Positions 1 through 15,000 of a stretch of DNA of 64,000 bases are shown piece by piece. The stretch spans positions 215,625 through 279,624 of the forward strand of contig NMRA01000190.1 in the NCBI GenBank assembly GCA_002633005.1, written 5' to 3'. This DNA is from Phoronis australis (lineage: Eukaryota > Phoronida > Phoronidae). Under the pieces are notes generated by a model. That model worked only from the letters and a program-made list of their open reading frames with translations, made no database searches and had not been told where the DNA came from. A program made the translations under genes and the position numbers. Every line of letters starts with the position of its first letter. The stretch's first letter is position 1.

Positions 1-66
1 ATTCACTGAAGCAGGAACTTCTGTCGCGGAAAGAAGACATTGACAAGAATGAAGACAAAGATACAG
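1..66 (+). CDS. TTC17: TTC17 exon 1 of window (partial)
   Basis: Frame starts at base 3 and reads a charged helix ending NEDKDT, then a split Gly codon at donor gtatgc. It matches the EENEDRDTG segment of vertebrate TTC17. The exon is cut by the window edge. Confidence 0.85.
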
Positions 67-3000
67 GTATGCTAAGTGCAATGTTAATGATTTGAAATTC
101 ATGGATCATAAACAGCATAAATTGCTGACCCTCATCAGCATTGGTTGTCCAACACTGTGTCTTGTTTTTGGAGTTGAGACTTTAGGAATATGTCCTCATC
201 TGTCTGAGTCAAGGCTCGCATTTCATCAAATATCCACCCGCTAGTGACTTTCCAATCCATCCACCCATGACTTTCCAAACATCTACTTTGATCTGTGACT
301 TTCCCTGTGTTTCCCTTGGGTTTCGAAAGGAGCGTGCTGATGAATGGTCCCAGCGAGTATGGAAAATGGGATCCCTCCATTGCTTGGGCTTTGGAAGGAA
401 CGTGATAGTGAATGGTTAAGTGGATGTAGAGCACGGCGCTGCAATAAAGAGTCATTGTGTGATCTCAGTCCAGAGACCTCAATCCCTCAATTTTGGGACT
501 GAATATCGGCCCCATTCCCCTGTGAAAAATATTTAAAAATCATGCAAAATTCCCGTCAGGCCCAAAAATTCCCCTCAAGTGATCAAAAAGTTCATCTCAA
601 GGTACGACTCACTTATTACTCACACAGGCGACGATTTGAAGCTGCGCAAATGTTATGTTTTGGCTATTGGAGGCCGAGCCTGTGCGGGCTAGCGAAAGGG
701 GTGGGGTGCTTTTGATGCAGACTCGAGCCAGCAGAGTTTTCCCCTCACACAAAAGTACCCCTCTCAGCCGTTCACAGGCACTTTTTCCTTCAGGTGAACA
801 AGTGCCCTGTCAGTGTATGAAGAGTTTGGTATCATTTTAACAAATTTCAATCACTAATTTATGTTTTGTTAGTAAGCGGACACTTCAGGACAGGGCTTCA
901 GACTACTCATTAAAATTGAGTTCTCCGGCTCTAGGCACGTACATACAACAAAAAAAAAATTTGAACCTGTTTAGACCTGATTGACTAACTTTTACAATGA
1001 AACTTCCGTTAATATCGTTTACTATATTCTTGCTCAGTGTAAATCAGTTGGATAAGTGTTAGCTGGCATTCCATGCAGATAACTACTGAGATACCTAGAC
1101 TGGTCTGTGGTTCATTAAACTGTTAACTATTCCATGCAATATAATTCCCATTGTTGCACAACCTCTTTTGTAAACATGAACACAACAAAATGAATAAACT
1201 TAATGGTTTCTCCACTCATTTCATCAGTGTTCACTTGTGCTTTGGCATTTAAGAAAACTAATGTCATGGTGGTTGCCTTGTCCTTGGCTATATTCAGTTG
1301 CTGTGCATTGTCAGATAATCAGGTAGTACCAAATGTCAGTCATACCACAAAGCGAACACGACGAAGGAAGGGGATCTTAAAGGAGCATGGTCAGCATCCT
1401 AGATTTTTACAAGTACGGGAAACACTGCTTTCCAATTGTCTGTCTACCTGTGACTTTCCAAACGTCTGCCCACCTGTGACTTTCCAAACGTCTGCCCACC
1501 TGTGACTTTCCAAATGTCCACCCATCTGTGACTTTCCAAACGTCTTTCAACCTTTGACTTTCCAAACGTCCACCTACTCGCAACTTTCCAAACGTCTACC
1601 CACCTATGACTTTCCAAACCTCCACCCACCTGTGACTTTCGTAATGTTTGGTTGTACGACTGATGAGGCAAGACACCAATTATTATGAGCTAAAAACAGT
1701 ATACGACGTTTGTTAAGTTGCTCAACATCTTGCCATACATTATGAGCAGCATAATTTTTGCAACTCTTGTCGAGTTGTAAACAAAATTGTCTGGCACCGC
1801 ATCACTGAGTAACGTCTACATGCTTCAGTGCATCTGTGATATCTTTGTTCTGGGTCCGAACGTCACATCAAGACAAAAAATTACTGTGAGGTGTACCCGA
1901 TCGTCTTATGCTGGTGTACGAAATTGCCTCTCAAATTTCTATGTTCTCAATGCTTTGTGATTACCTGCGTAAATTTCCGCAGACAGGTATGGTGAAACAG
2001 GTGCAGTTGGAAACCAACTAGATTAGCGACAGCTGTATATATTCAGTTTTAGTGCATTAAAGAAATTGATAGAGATTGTCTAGACTATTGAGTATTACAT
2101 TTACAGTTTTACACCCATCTTCAGACTGCTTTTATACAACCCATTACCAACCTTACCTCTTTGTAAGTGGAAACAGAGGAGCGCTGTTACTTTTGTTTGT
2201 AATTGAAAATTTTTTACATTTTTAGATGTAATTAGTTATATTTGTCTTTTTACATTGCTGCCTTCTGTACTTCCTCATTGCTTCAGTGGCATTGCCTAAT
2301 TTAGCTGTTTCTATGGCTACTAATTAAATATTTAAATGGCTACAAACATATAGGTCATCAAGTCCCCCCAGTACATTTGTACAAAGCTTCATAGTTCTTC
2401 TTTGTGTCATTACAATACCGTTGTTGTCATTATTGATCTTACAAACTGTTCTCATAGTTAAGTAAATACAGCGACTAGTTATATATAGTAGGACTTGAAC
2501 TTAATTTTAACTAGCTAAATGAAGAAACTGATCAATATCAGTTTTTTGTTCTCATGGAAAATAAATAACATTGGGTCTGCTTCGTGAAAAATGAGTTGAA
2601 CTGCAAGTCAGAACGTTGGTCTTGTGCTCCGTGTAACTGCCTCCAAAATGATTCAATCTCACTTCAGCAGGATGCGAAGTCTAGCAAAGAGACGAAGTTC
2701 ATGACTTCAGCCTTTTGAGTTGACTTAAAAGTCACTTTTCTTGAAATGGGAGCCCTGTTCTTGCTTGATAAATCCGTTGTTTCGTAATGAATGATCCATC
2801 ATGCAAAATCTGCCGACCAGTCACCGAGTTGATAAGTTCCCCACCCACACGATCACGCGACGCAGACTATTTGTCTGAAATTGCTGAGATTTTACCGTAA
2901 TATTTGACAACACTTTCTGACGATATCTTAACGAGGCTGTTGAGTTATGGGTATTTGTTGTTTAACCTTTTCACACACTGAGGAGCGCTTCTAACTATTT

Positions 3001-6000
3001 GCAGCCTTGAAAATTGTGGGGTTGCTGCTTGTACCCATTCTGTGGCAATAATTTTCCTTTTCGTGTTTTTGCAAAACTAAACTCTTTGTTGCCACATTGC
3101 TTATTAGCCGATAATGGTTAAGGGTATTCACAAGGCTGTCCAGTCGAAACATCGTGCTGTAATTTGTCAGCACAAGACAAGATTGTGGTCTTCTTATGGC
3201 CCAACCTCGACTTGTGGATGTTTTGGGAAGTTGCGGTCAGTATGAATGGTTAACTTCGGTCCTGGATCGAAGTTAAGATCACCAGTTAACTTTGCAGTAA
3301 ACAAGTGGATTAACAGTGGAGTGTCGAAGCTGTGTGCAATATGAACAGCCAAATTCGGCTTCGTTGAAGTTATCCTGATCACCAGGGTCTACTGTTATCG
3401 TCAAAAACTAAAGGGCAGTTGCTTATATGTTGCTCAAATAATAACCAGTCGAGTTAGAAATAAGTTATATAATTGTTGTCAAATTGTCACATTAAAAAAA
3501 TCTTAGCATGCAGGCGATGCATCAGCACTACTTTGCAATTAATGCGATGACGACAGTCACATACTATTTACTTTGATGTCCCTTTACTACTGAAGCTTGT
3601 ATGAACAATTCAGATTTTTTCAAAGTTTACATTGGGGCTCTGCTCAGACCTTTAAGCAGTCCTGGGAAAATAGGATGAATACTCAAGCACATGCTTTGAT
3701 CATTGTGGTTAGTCATCAGCTTTTGATTAGTGGCCTTTTGTTATGTCTATAATACCTGAATGAGAGAGAGAGAGACCTCCCATTGTTCTCTGTGGCAATA
3801 TTGATCAGGTTGGATGCTATCTACCTAGTGTGCCTCTGAGTGCCTAGCTACTATAGGTTGCTTTCAAAAGGGCCTTTCAGAATGAGTGCAATGTTCCTCA
3901 GATTTTTGACCCCCTTTCTTAAGCTACACTGTCTGTCTTTGTGCCAGGAAGGCCGATGGGCTAAATATTACACAGCTCCAAATTACTTTTCTATGTTCAA
4001 GTTCTGTACTACAGTTATGAAGGAGAAGAAATGTGAGCATTCACTACAATCTACAAAGTGGTTGGGAAATGAAAAAAGAGGCACTTTTGGCAATGGTGGG
4101 ATGTTAGGGTACCAAGTTTACTGGTTATTCTATGATTTCTGTGTGCTGTCCACCAAGTTCACTGGTTATTCTGCGATTGGTATGTGCTGTCCACCAAGTT
4201 CCTGATTGGGCCGAGATGATAAAAACTCTTTGGAGTTGGATGACATTTCTCTAACACCTGCACTTTGATAAACATTAAAAACTGACAAAACATTTCAAAA
4301 TGTCAATTCAAGTTGGTTGTAGCCATCTGTAGGACAGTGAGAGCTCGTCTGAGCCAGCCAACACTGGGACTAAATTCTCCTAAAGTTACGAACATGGCTG
4401 ACGGAAGCTATCATTAGTATAGTGCTCAGCACTCGTTGGTGATATGTGATTCTGCTCATAAAAGTAGCCAGTGTCGTACAAGGTGGTTTGATCATTGATG
4501 CTTGAAAAGTTAGACATCCTGATACTTACACATTTGAAACACTTTCCCTTCCTGCCAGCATGTTTATCTTTACAATTCAGTATGTAATTGGAGTGCGATA
4601 GATCAAAAAGAATCACAGTTCTTGGAAATGTTGGCTGAAAAATATGTTTCGTTTTTGTTAGTGCCCAGGTTTTAGTTGCCGTATCCATTAAATATAGCAA
4701 CAGCTTTGAATTAGAAGTTCCTCTAATAATTGTTTAAACAAAAAAATTCACCATTTCTTGTATAAGTGACTGTATTAGAAATCCACTAGCAGAAGAAAAC
4801 TTCCCTGATGTAGGCTTGGTTTGAATAAACACCAATACTGTAATGAATGAACGAATGATTTACTTATCATTGTGATAGTGATATGTATTAAACAGGTTGA
4901 ATAATTTATATAATAAAAAACCTGCAGCCTTTTGTACTTAAGTGTCTGTTGTCAATTAAACAAATGAACATTGTTTGCATTTTAGCAATGCATTTCGCAT
5001 AAAACAGAAAACTCTGAACAGATTAACCATTGAATTTATACTTTATCTACAGCAGAAAAATTTTAAAATTTGTCAAATAAATTGTTGGCTTCATTATATA
5101 ATGTTCTTTTGACATTGTTATACAGAGTGTAATGACACTTGAGAAGTTCACACTGTACAACACTGAGATTACATAACAGGTGTGGCTACCAAGTTCTATC
5201 TCTACCCAATGTGAACTGACAAAATGAAGGACCCTTGACATGTGATAAACAACACTATTATCGTCAATCAAGTTTCATTTTTAAAATATCGTCTACAAGT
5301 TATCAATTTTGGTTTTGACGAAATACTATCACTCCAATCTTGTTGAAAAGTATTGAACAAAATTAAAGTCACAGATTCTGTATTACAAAAGGACTTGGAG
5401 GCAAATACATTATTCCTGTTACATTGAAAATAAACTGCAGTTATGCTGACCAGTTTTACTACATGGACTGAAATCATAATCAAAAATGTTTTTTAGAGAT
5501 GAGCTGGTTATCCAAACCGGTATGTCTAGTCCGTCTCAAATCACACAAAAAATTACCAAACCATGTACGAAGCCATCTGGAATCCCCTTGTGTTCAAAAA
5601 TAGGCATGAAATGGTGAACCCCTAAAAACATCTTATGGCTGAGTTCGTATCTTCACACAGCTCGCTAAATCCCCAAATGCCAGCCCCATACTCTATAACA
5701 GGAAGAAGTCCTGCTCTGTACCTTGTGTTGAAAATACTACAGTCAACATTCATCAAAGATTTGAACTTAGAAATGAGATAACCACTTCATTTTAAGTCAT
5801 TGTGGTAACTGGGTTCTGTCTTGTATTGTCACGTAGTTGTAGGTGGTGCACCCCTGCAAGTTGGATATTGTGTTGCATAAAATGTAGATTGTTACATGGA
5901 GAAATGAGGAGACAGCGTGGCTTAGAAGTTTGAGCTCCAAACTCCCATTTGGGAGACCCTGAGTTCAAATCCTGGCTTCACTGGCTGACAATCCAGCATT

Positions 6001-9000
6001 GCAAAAAGGTGTCTCCTGCTGCTTTGCATTCCTTCTTAGTAGTAAAAGTATGGAAGAGAGTGAATACGAACCTGGATATCATGCAAAAGCGATTTCTGGG
6101 TGTTGTGCTCATATGTTTTTATCAAATGGAGAAGTCGTTATTTCCTGTGATCTCAAACCCTCGTGGATTTTGGAGAATTATCGCTCGAGGGCTCAAGATA
6201 AGGGATAACAACTGAAAACGTGTAATAATTTATTTATACCTCACACTGAACAGTAAACATTGCAATGAATCAATCTACCTTTCTGGACTTGTCTCAGCAT
6301 TGGAGCTACTTTCTGTGTCAGAGGCCCGGGGTCGGAAGTCGTGGCCTTTTTAGAAAAGCTGAGTTATTCTTGTTAAAGTATTGTTTTTACTCAAAACCAA
6401 TTGAAAATTTAAACAAATTAGAAATAAAGTGAATCTATAAAATAAAGTTTAAGGAAGTAGGCTAGCTTACTACACATATTTCATGCTAAGCTTCCACCGT
6501 GAAAACATGGTCTGATAAAGTAGGTTACCATGGCTTACTTAAATTATAATGTCCAAGTCAAAGATTCCTGACAACATGTTACCCACATTTAAACTGACGA
6601 TTGATGATTTACAAGTGAGAGAAAGTGACAGATATGGTGAAAAGTAAATTAAAGATGCCATTGTTATTGAAATTGTACGTCTTATTTTTCACAGCGTAAT
6701 AAATGTTGGTACATTGCGGTTTGTTAAACATGCGATTATTGCACGTCCTCATTTAAGCTGCTGAATAGCTGAGTAGTTAGGCGTTGGCTGTCGTTCATGA
6801 AACTTGTGTGAAGCGTGTTCGAATCCGGCCTCGGGTTTCTGCCAATATGTTAATCAACACGCGTTGATTTACAAAATGGGTTAATCAAAGGTTGCAATGG
6901 CCATGTCAAGCTGATTATGTGGTACAACTGATGTTATACCACAATATTAGACTCGAATGGCAAATACAACCATGTAATAACTCATTTAGTTATCTCACTA
7001 GTGAGATAACATTTTGGCGGTAAACCGAGGCCGGTGTCAAACCCAGGCCTAAGAGTTTAGGGTCGCCGACTTTTACCACTACACCACTCAGCGGCTGATG
7101 TCAAGTGTGAAAATGGAATACTTAAATGAGCACGCGCAATAATACCATGTTCAACAAAGGGCATTGTACTGACATTTATATGGTATGAAAAATAAGACGC
7201 ATGTTTCCATAAAACCATATCTTAATTCAGTGAAATATTTCTCTCATGTTCTCTCACTTGTAAATCAGTTTGAATGCGGGTATCTTGTCGTCGGTATCCT
7301 TTGACTTGAGAATTATGCTCAGTTACCACTAGTAACCTACTTTAGCAGACGATAGTTACCCGGTCGAAGCTTAGCGTGATAAAATGTGTTTTAAGCTATA
7401 ATAGTTGGTAAATCTTAATTTATCAATTTACTTTATTTCTATTTTGTTTAATTTTCAATTGGTTTTGAGTTAAAGCATTTGACAAAAATAGCTCGGCTTT
7501 TCTTAAAAGGTTACGACCTTCGACCCCGGGCCTCTGACAGAAAGTAGTTACGAAGCCGAGGCGAGTCGAGAAAGGTAAATCCATTGCAATGTTTCTCGTT
7601 CAGTATGTGGTATAAATAGATTATTACATGTTCTCAGTCGTTATCCCCCTTATCTAGAGCCCTCGTGGATTTTGTAGATAATTGTCCAAAATCCACTTGG
7701 GCTCTAGTTAAGGGGGATAACGACTTGGCCATGTAATAACCTATATTTGTTCCATGTTCACTGGACTTGACCCTGGTTATTGAGCAGTGCAATACTGCTG
7801 TGTTACACTTGTCCATTACCTGTAGCACACAATAGGCTGGACATATGTTCAAAATATATTTCTTAATGCTTGCCTTCTACTTATTCAGGTCTAGAGCAGC
7901 GGTTCTACAAATCTGATCCAGACTGTGTAGCGGCCGGCAAACCTCTGCCTGAGTTTGATCTGCACATAAGTACAGTTCTCCCACTGGAGAACAAGGGGAT
8001 ACGGTGAGTACTCCTGCACCGAGTGTTATACAGTGGCTGGAATGGTCCAGTTTCAGTAGTTTTCAAAATAGGTGAAAAGACTTTGGCTGGTTGCTGTCAA
8101 ACTTTGCCAGTCTTTGGGGCCTGACACTTCTAGGTGGTCCTCACTATCGCCTCAAAAAATATTTGACACAACGGGCAGAACTGGGTGGGAACCGAATAAA
8201 CATCGGGTATGCTTGTTACAATCTTAGTAAGAACCATTTGGTTGGTGTTGGTGGTGTATTCAATTTGTAATTTTGGATAAAGTTGATTATTTCCACCCAT
8301 CTCTGCCCTTTCCATCAAGTTTACATGGTGGGCTCCAAACGTTCTGAGTACAAGATTGCTATGGCACCAGCAGGACTACTTGTCACACTTCATAGTCAGC
8401 GGCCCCTCAGCTGTACGACAGTTGTCTACAAATACTTTCACCTTGCTGGCAGTTTGGTGGAACTTTGTCGAGGATAAAATAACACTGTTGCAGAACTTCA
8501 GAAATTACCTAGACATTATTGCACATAGCCGCTAGTCTGCTGATGGGCAGAATTGCAGTAAACAACTAACAAGTTGTGATGAAATTTAGCCAGAATCCTA
8601 GATTGTTGTCATAAAGTGGATATTTTGACACACTCCTGCACATCGAAATTTAGCGGTGTTCAGTTTATTTTGGAAACTACTAGTATGTAATTCGGGTGTT
8701 CTACACAATCTGTTGTGACTTGGCACAGGATGGTTATCGATTTTCAAACACTGTGCTTAAGTTTTGTGATCCCCGATGAGTTTGAATTCTCTGTTGCTGA
8801 GAGCACTGTAGCTATTTGATATTACGACCATTTTTATAGAATTAAGTTGGCTTTACTCCCCCCAACTGTTGAAAGAACTTGTGAGATTTTCTAAACATTT
8901 TGTTTCTCTGGTATTGTTTCAGTGCTGAAGACCACATCGACTTCAAGGCAGAGCCAAGCACATCACCAGTGGCGCCATACTGTACTGAGTTGGTGAAACT

Positions 9001-12000
9001 TGACTTTAGTATTCACGCCTTTGAACATTTGGAGGTAACATGCTGTATTTAATTAATGCTGTGGACTTGTTTTCTATTTATATGCACAAAATGTAGATGA
9101 AGTAATATACCACGAGACATTATTCCGCATATCGACCGAGACCGAATTGTATTGATCCCATACGCTTCGGATTCCTAATTTTTTTCATTTTTGGCAGACT
9201 TTTCTCTAGTATAAGAAAGCTTTAAATGTAATGATTTATTACTTGAAAAGAAATAACAAAGATGCAAACAATGGTAATTGTCCACTTAACTTGTAAAATT
9301 TCCTGAAAAAATTAAATAACAATATTTGATATTGTAGTTACCAAGGAATCAACGCCTGGGTTGCAGGCAATATAATGTTTAGCAATTAAAAACTGAGTCA
9401 GTAGTGTCGTATAATTAACAGTTTTGTTCCAGATGTTATGTTTGGGACCTGATTATTATTTATACTGCTGCAGTTGTATTACTTTAAACTATTTTGGGAA
9501 AGTTTGATGATCGAACTAGCTAATGACGTCGAGTATACATTGACCCACCTTTTGAAATTTCCTTGTCTGATTGCACTGTTGAAGTAGTCCCGGGAGTGCA
9601 ATACGAAAAACAATATCGCATGGCCATATTGCACTCGACTAATTCAACACGTATGGGATAAATAACCAGTCAATTCATACAGTTGTGATAGTAATAAAAT
9701 GACAGTAGTCTCACATGAAACCTTGCACGGACACACACGCATACACAAATGTAGCATAAATAAATATTAAATGTGTGTATGTATGAATACAATTTAAAAT
9801 GGTTGGAAGGGAGACTGTACAAGGAATATTCTTACATGTATTGAAAATTAAAATAATTAACATTGCACATGCCACTAAGTCTTAAAGTCATTATACAGTT
9901 TGCAGATGGTGAACTTGGATGGTATCTGATACTGGCACTGAAGCCCATTGAAATCAAAAGTGTTTGGTAACAACTGAAAATATAGCTGTCTTGGTACATT
10001 GCACATGCCTAGTATGCAAATATAACTTTCAAATGTCTTAAATGGAAACATTGCCCTCTTTGGATGCCATTTCTTGTAAATGTTCCCCATTTTACTTATG
10101 ACAAAGTATATTTTGAATATTTTAAATCATTTTCCATGAGAATAACAATCAGTCTCTGGCCGTATGAGCAATCAAAGAGCAAGCGCTATAACTTAGATTG
10201 CATGATGTTTTACTCTATTTCTAAAAGCATCGTCAGCGGGTAAAGCACAGCTCTATCACAGGGCAACCAAGTTAAAACTGAGTGAGAACACTGATTTTCT
10301 ACCACAGTTGTAGGTTGAATCTCATTTATCTATTCTAGTAACTGTGCTCAGTTGCTGAGATACACATTGATTTTCAGTCCAATCCCTGATACATGGCTGT
10401 TTGCCATTTAATTTGAGCATTGATGATGGAAATATGCAGTAAAACTAACATAACTTGGAGCTTGTGTTAGCGAATTGCGCACAGCATCACGGTTACGATT
10501 TGGAGAATTATTAATTTCATTTTATTAAAACTAGCTCAAAAACCTTTCAGGATAGTGGAAAAGTGGCAAATTGGCCAACATGCTTTCAGAAAGGTAAAAA
10601 TTACCCTTTAATTAATTGACCAAATTTGTGATACTGTTCTCGTCTTGTTCACAGGGGATGAAGGAACGTCAGAACCTAACGGGCAACGCTGAGCTGGGCC
10701 TAAAGAATGCCATCACTCACAGAGAGAATGTAGATGACTATGGACATCTGGTACACCAGGCCCTCGTCAAGGTATTTGGGAAAAAGTCAACAAATTAGGT
10801 GGAACTTTGTGGAACTAGATGCATAATCCTTTCCAAAATCACCCAAAAATGTGTGCTTCCTTTTTGCCAGAGAATCTCATTTATTTACTTTTGGTTTTTT
10901 TTTTGAAAAAAAGACATTTGAACAGAGCATTGTTTTCATCTTAATTATTGTTTCCTGGCGCACTTCTTTAATGTGGTTTGACATGGTGGTTGCAAAGGGT
11001 GAACACGGCGTTTAAACTTACTGTTGTTGCAGCATTGCATTCTGATAAACAACTTAGTTTTGCATTTACAATCGCATACTTTTATCCTTTGCTAAAAATA
11101 AGTGTAGGAATTTTGATAAAACAGGCCCCTATTATAATTATTAATATTTCATTTTGTGTAGTGATGAATCCTAGAAATTGAATATGATATTGCTGGGAAC
11201 ATAGTAATGGCCTTAATAAGTGACATGGTTTGCTGTCCTGTTGTACTTTCATTGGAATGGTACTGTCGTTGAATCTTGCAATTTGTTTGGACAATGATAA
11301 TAAACAGAGTTGGTATTTTTCAATTTTGAAAGGCTTCCAGTATTGTTATCAGTGCCCACAATTTCACAAAACTTTGTGTGATGGTAGTTATGGTGTGGAT
11401 CTTAAAAATGATGAACTATTTATTTTGTGCTAATAATTATGAAGAAAAAAAAAACATAAATGGTATTTGTCTGCCGTGTTTTGTCCTAGATTGACAGGAT
11501 TTGCCATAGTTGTTATTGTTTCATGAATCAATTCTGATAGGGACCGTTGCTTGTAAATTCCTTGTCATGACATGTTGTCGTATCTCATATCATCTGGTGT
11601 GTTAAAACCCTTTGTGCCCGAAGGTTCCCCTTCATTGAGATTGCTTTAATTTATTTTTAATAAGTTGTATACCTTGCAGTCGTTAAACCGCAGCTGTCAG
11701 TCTTAACACTGACCTGCCTTTACATTAACAGGCACATGAGTTTAATCTTAAGTGCAAATCCGTGTAATATTAAGTTCTGTTATGACTTGGTGTTTTTTCT
11801 TATTTTTGTAACTAATATTAGTGTTCCATTCTTTGCTTCGCAGAATGCCACTTCATGGGTACTGTACAATATGGCCGCCTTCTATTGGCGAATCAAAGGT
11901 GATCCGTACAATGTTATTGAGTGCTTGCGAAGAGCTCTACACTATTCTCCCAGGTTTGTAGGAATTCTTTCATTCACTACTGAAGCAATTGTTACGGTAA

Positions 12001-15000
12001 AGTATGAACAATTTTGAACAAAAAATAATTTCCAAAAATTACCGTTTTTGGTTTTCCAGGTCTTCTAACACTGTTGCGAGTGCCCACAGTTTTACAAAAT
12101 ATTTTCTGTTGGTTGCTATGGTGCAGAACCTGAACACAGTAAAGCTTTAGTTTGATGCTACATATCGTCAAAAATTAAATTCCACAGGCTTTATGCTTTC
12201 AGAAAATACTTTTACTGAATGAAACTCTATAGTTTTGTCGATATTTGGCTAAATACAGTGACCAACTGATAGGAACCTACATTACCTTCAGCTGAACGGT
12301 TGTGGAACTGGGATTAAAGTGGCCTTTAGGATGATCATGTCTGGTTATTTTCAGTGTGCTAATAAAAAAATAATTGGTCGTCAGGAACATATCCGACTGA
12401 TTGGGGGATATCAATTAAAGTCGTTTGATGTCACATGTTCTAAACAAAAAAGTGTTGACTGATTGACTCTTATTTATTTGTATAATTCATAATTTTCCTG
12501 CTCTAGTTTTCATTTATTTTTATTTTAACTTTCTTTTTATAGACCGCTATGGAGATAAGTCATTGACTTGTGCTATTGTTTATTTCTATTTGTCTTATAT
12601 TTTGTTATTTCTTGCATTTCTGTTCTTCATATGTAAACTAAATAAATTGATAAAAACTTGTAGTCATTTGATATCGTATGTATCAAATGAACATTAAATG
12701 AAACGCTAAATTTGTGAACTAACCTTTCAAGCAATAAGTTTTATTCTTACTTAGTTGCGTGAATATTTCTCACCTGTCATTTCCAAACCTGCATGTTGCC
12801 GTTTTTCCAGGCATCAGAAAGATGTCGCTTTGATCAGCCTGGCCAATGTTCTTCATCGAGCTCGGTACTCCAATGAGGCTGCCATTGTGGTTCACTCGGC
12901 GCTGGAGATCTCCAAGGAGCTGAATGTCAACCACTTCACACTGGGCAACATCTATGCTGTGAGTAGTTACTCCCTGTAAACAGTGTGTTGACTTACTGGG
13001 TTATGTATTTCCGGTGAATAAATATATAAACAATGCTTATCTAATAGAGTAGAAGGAATAACTTTACTCATGCGTATGCATTTGTTAACTTTCATGTTTG
13101 CGGTGGACCCTTGTTTGCTGTAAACGCACAAATAATTTACTTGTGCACATTTTTTTCTCAGTCATTTAGTAGTGACTTGGTTGAAAGAGTAATTCCCTCG
13201 TTGTTATTTACCTGTGATGTGTATTTATTTGTTTGTGTGTAGTGCAAGGTATGTCTGGAATGAACGAGGCCCAGGCATTCTGAGCTAAGTGCCTTTGAAA
13301 ATGAAAAGCAAAATGTCCAGGGGAGCTAACCCTAACTCAACACTTGCATGCCGTATTGCCCTCTTCTTAAACCTATGCTCAGTTCACTGGATATTTATGT
13401 CTTGAAATTCGACCACTCGCCACTCTTGAGTTCTTGATGTTTTATTTTGTAACTCAGCAACTACCTTGAATATTCTCCATACCGGCCTGGTGTGGGTTGC
13501 TGGCTGGTTATTTTTTCTGTAAAACTGGTTACTGGACGCATAACTTCTTTACCATGTGTTAACATTGATGTGCGATTTTTACCACTTGTTTTAGAAAGCA
13601 GGCTGAGTTTATGGCTTGTTTTTTGCTCAGAATGCCTGATTGCTGTGTTGACTCGTAGGGCTCGACTACAGTGACTGTTATTAAATTGGAAAACATTAAA
13701 ATCTTTGCAATATCTGCCCTGGTAGCAGATATCACATTAAATGATACAACTTGCCCATGTGATGTTGATATGATATTGTTCTTTGGTATTTTGTGATTGA
13801 CATTGTGTTATCTTAATATGATGTGATTTGGCATCATGTCACATCAAGATAACATGATACCAATCACACGATACAAAAAAATAATATCATATCGACATCA
13901 CATGGGCAAGTTGTATCGTTTAATGTGATATTTGCTACCAGGGCAGATGTTGCAAAGATTGTAATGTTTTCCAATTTAATAACAGTCTATTTTGATACGT
14001 ATGGTATCACGAATTTCTAGACATGACCTTGGAAAACCTGACAAGCTGTTGTTTGTCCTCTGTTCAACTTGGTACGCTTATAAACATTGTTATCATTACC
14101 ATCATTATTATTATTATATAAACATTGTTTTTGCACTGAGCTTTATTTCTGAAATGTTTCCATAGCAATATTTTAGTGGAATTGAAGTTGCCGCACAACA
14201 TACTTTTTGTGATGTTTGCATTTTCGGGTCATGCGGCTCCCTACATAGCCTGAGAAGTGCCATTTTCTAAATACACGCCACGAGAGTTACTCTCATTAAT
14301 TCATGGTATATTCCTCGCTTTAACCGTCTTGGTGATCGCGAGGGCACAACTTGCCACTGTCAAGCCCTACCAGTGTAACACCACGTGTTCTTTTTACCCC
14401 CCTGCTTTGTTTTGGTAGCCGGTAAGACTTTCAGTGTTCTCTTTCATTCTCAACTACTAACCATGTCCCACGTTGAATTAACTGCTTACCATTGACCAGG
14501 CAGTGTCATTCTGTGGTCCGTTTCATGAAGGTGGCTACGACTAACTCAGTAATTTGGTCTTACCACTTCACACTTTGTGAACAAAGGTTCAGCTATGATT
14601 GTGTCACAGTCTGGAAACAATTTATCAGAATTATCTTGGAGACTTTGCAGATTTACTCCAGTGAGATTTAATTAGTTCTCAGAAATAGTTGTGTGGAGTG
14701 TTAGACCAAATCACTGTCTTAAATCTCAAGCTGGTTTTCATGAAGCAGACCCGTGTTTGTTGTTTCTCTCTACTCATCACTAACAAACGTTTCCACAGAA
14801 TCTACAGCGTACAACCTGTTTTACGCTTGCTGTGAATTTAAAAAGTGGTTGCATTGTTCAACAGCTGGCAGTGAATTTTTACTTTCGCTGTTCTCCATGT
14901 TTGAATCTGTTTATACATTCCCTTTGGACGTTCTTCAAAGTCTTTCAACTGTTGTTATTTATCAATTTTACCTTGTTTTGATTTTAACTTAGTCAGCTGA

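Larger units (their letters stand above)
6128..7735. mobile_element. 1.6 kb fold-back (palindromic) element
   Basis: Two diverged inverted arms of roughly 750 bp. Left-arm landmarks recur in reverse complement on the right: agaggcccggggtcgg (about 6320) against ccccgggcctctgaca (about 7523), caaaaccaattgaaaattt (6394) against aattttcaattggttttga (7450), and the gattattgcac/catttaag block (6732) against its counterpart near 7115. Both arms include a tRNA-like block. No transposase frame is seen, so it is a non-autonomous fold-back element or an inverted duplication of one. Confidence 0.75.
67..7888 (+). other. TTC17 intron 1
   Basis: A 7.8 kb intron. It holds a 26 bp minisatellite (1444-1641) with a small related cluster at 235-306, a 43 bp duplication (4110-4205), a tRNA-like SINE head (5909-5985) and a large fold-back element (6128-7735). 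The rest is AT-rich with no coding signal. Confidence 0.85.

Noticed and set aside
1444-1671. Minus-strand frame with VGRRLESHRWV repeats
   Set aside because: Artefact of the 26 bp minisatellite.
5909-5985. Functional tRNA gene
   Set aside because: A- and B-box-like motifs are present, but stems are imperfect and the context is a repeat cluster; fits a SINE head better.
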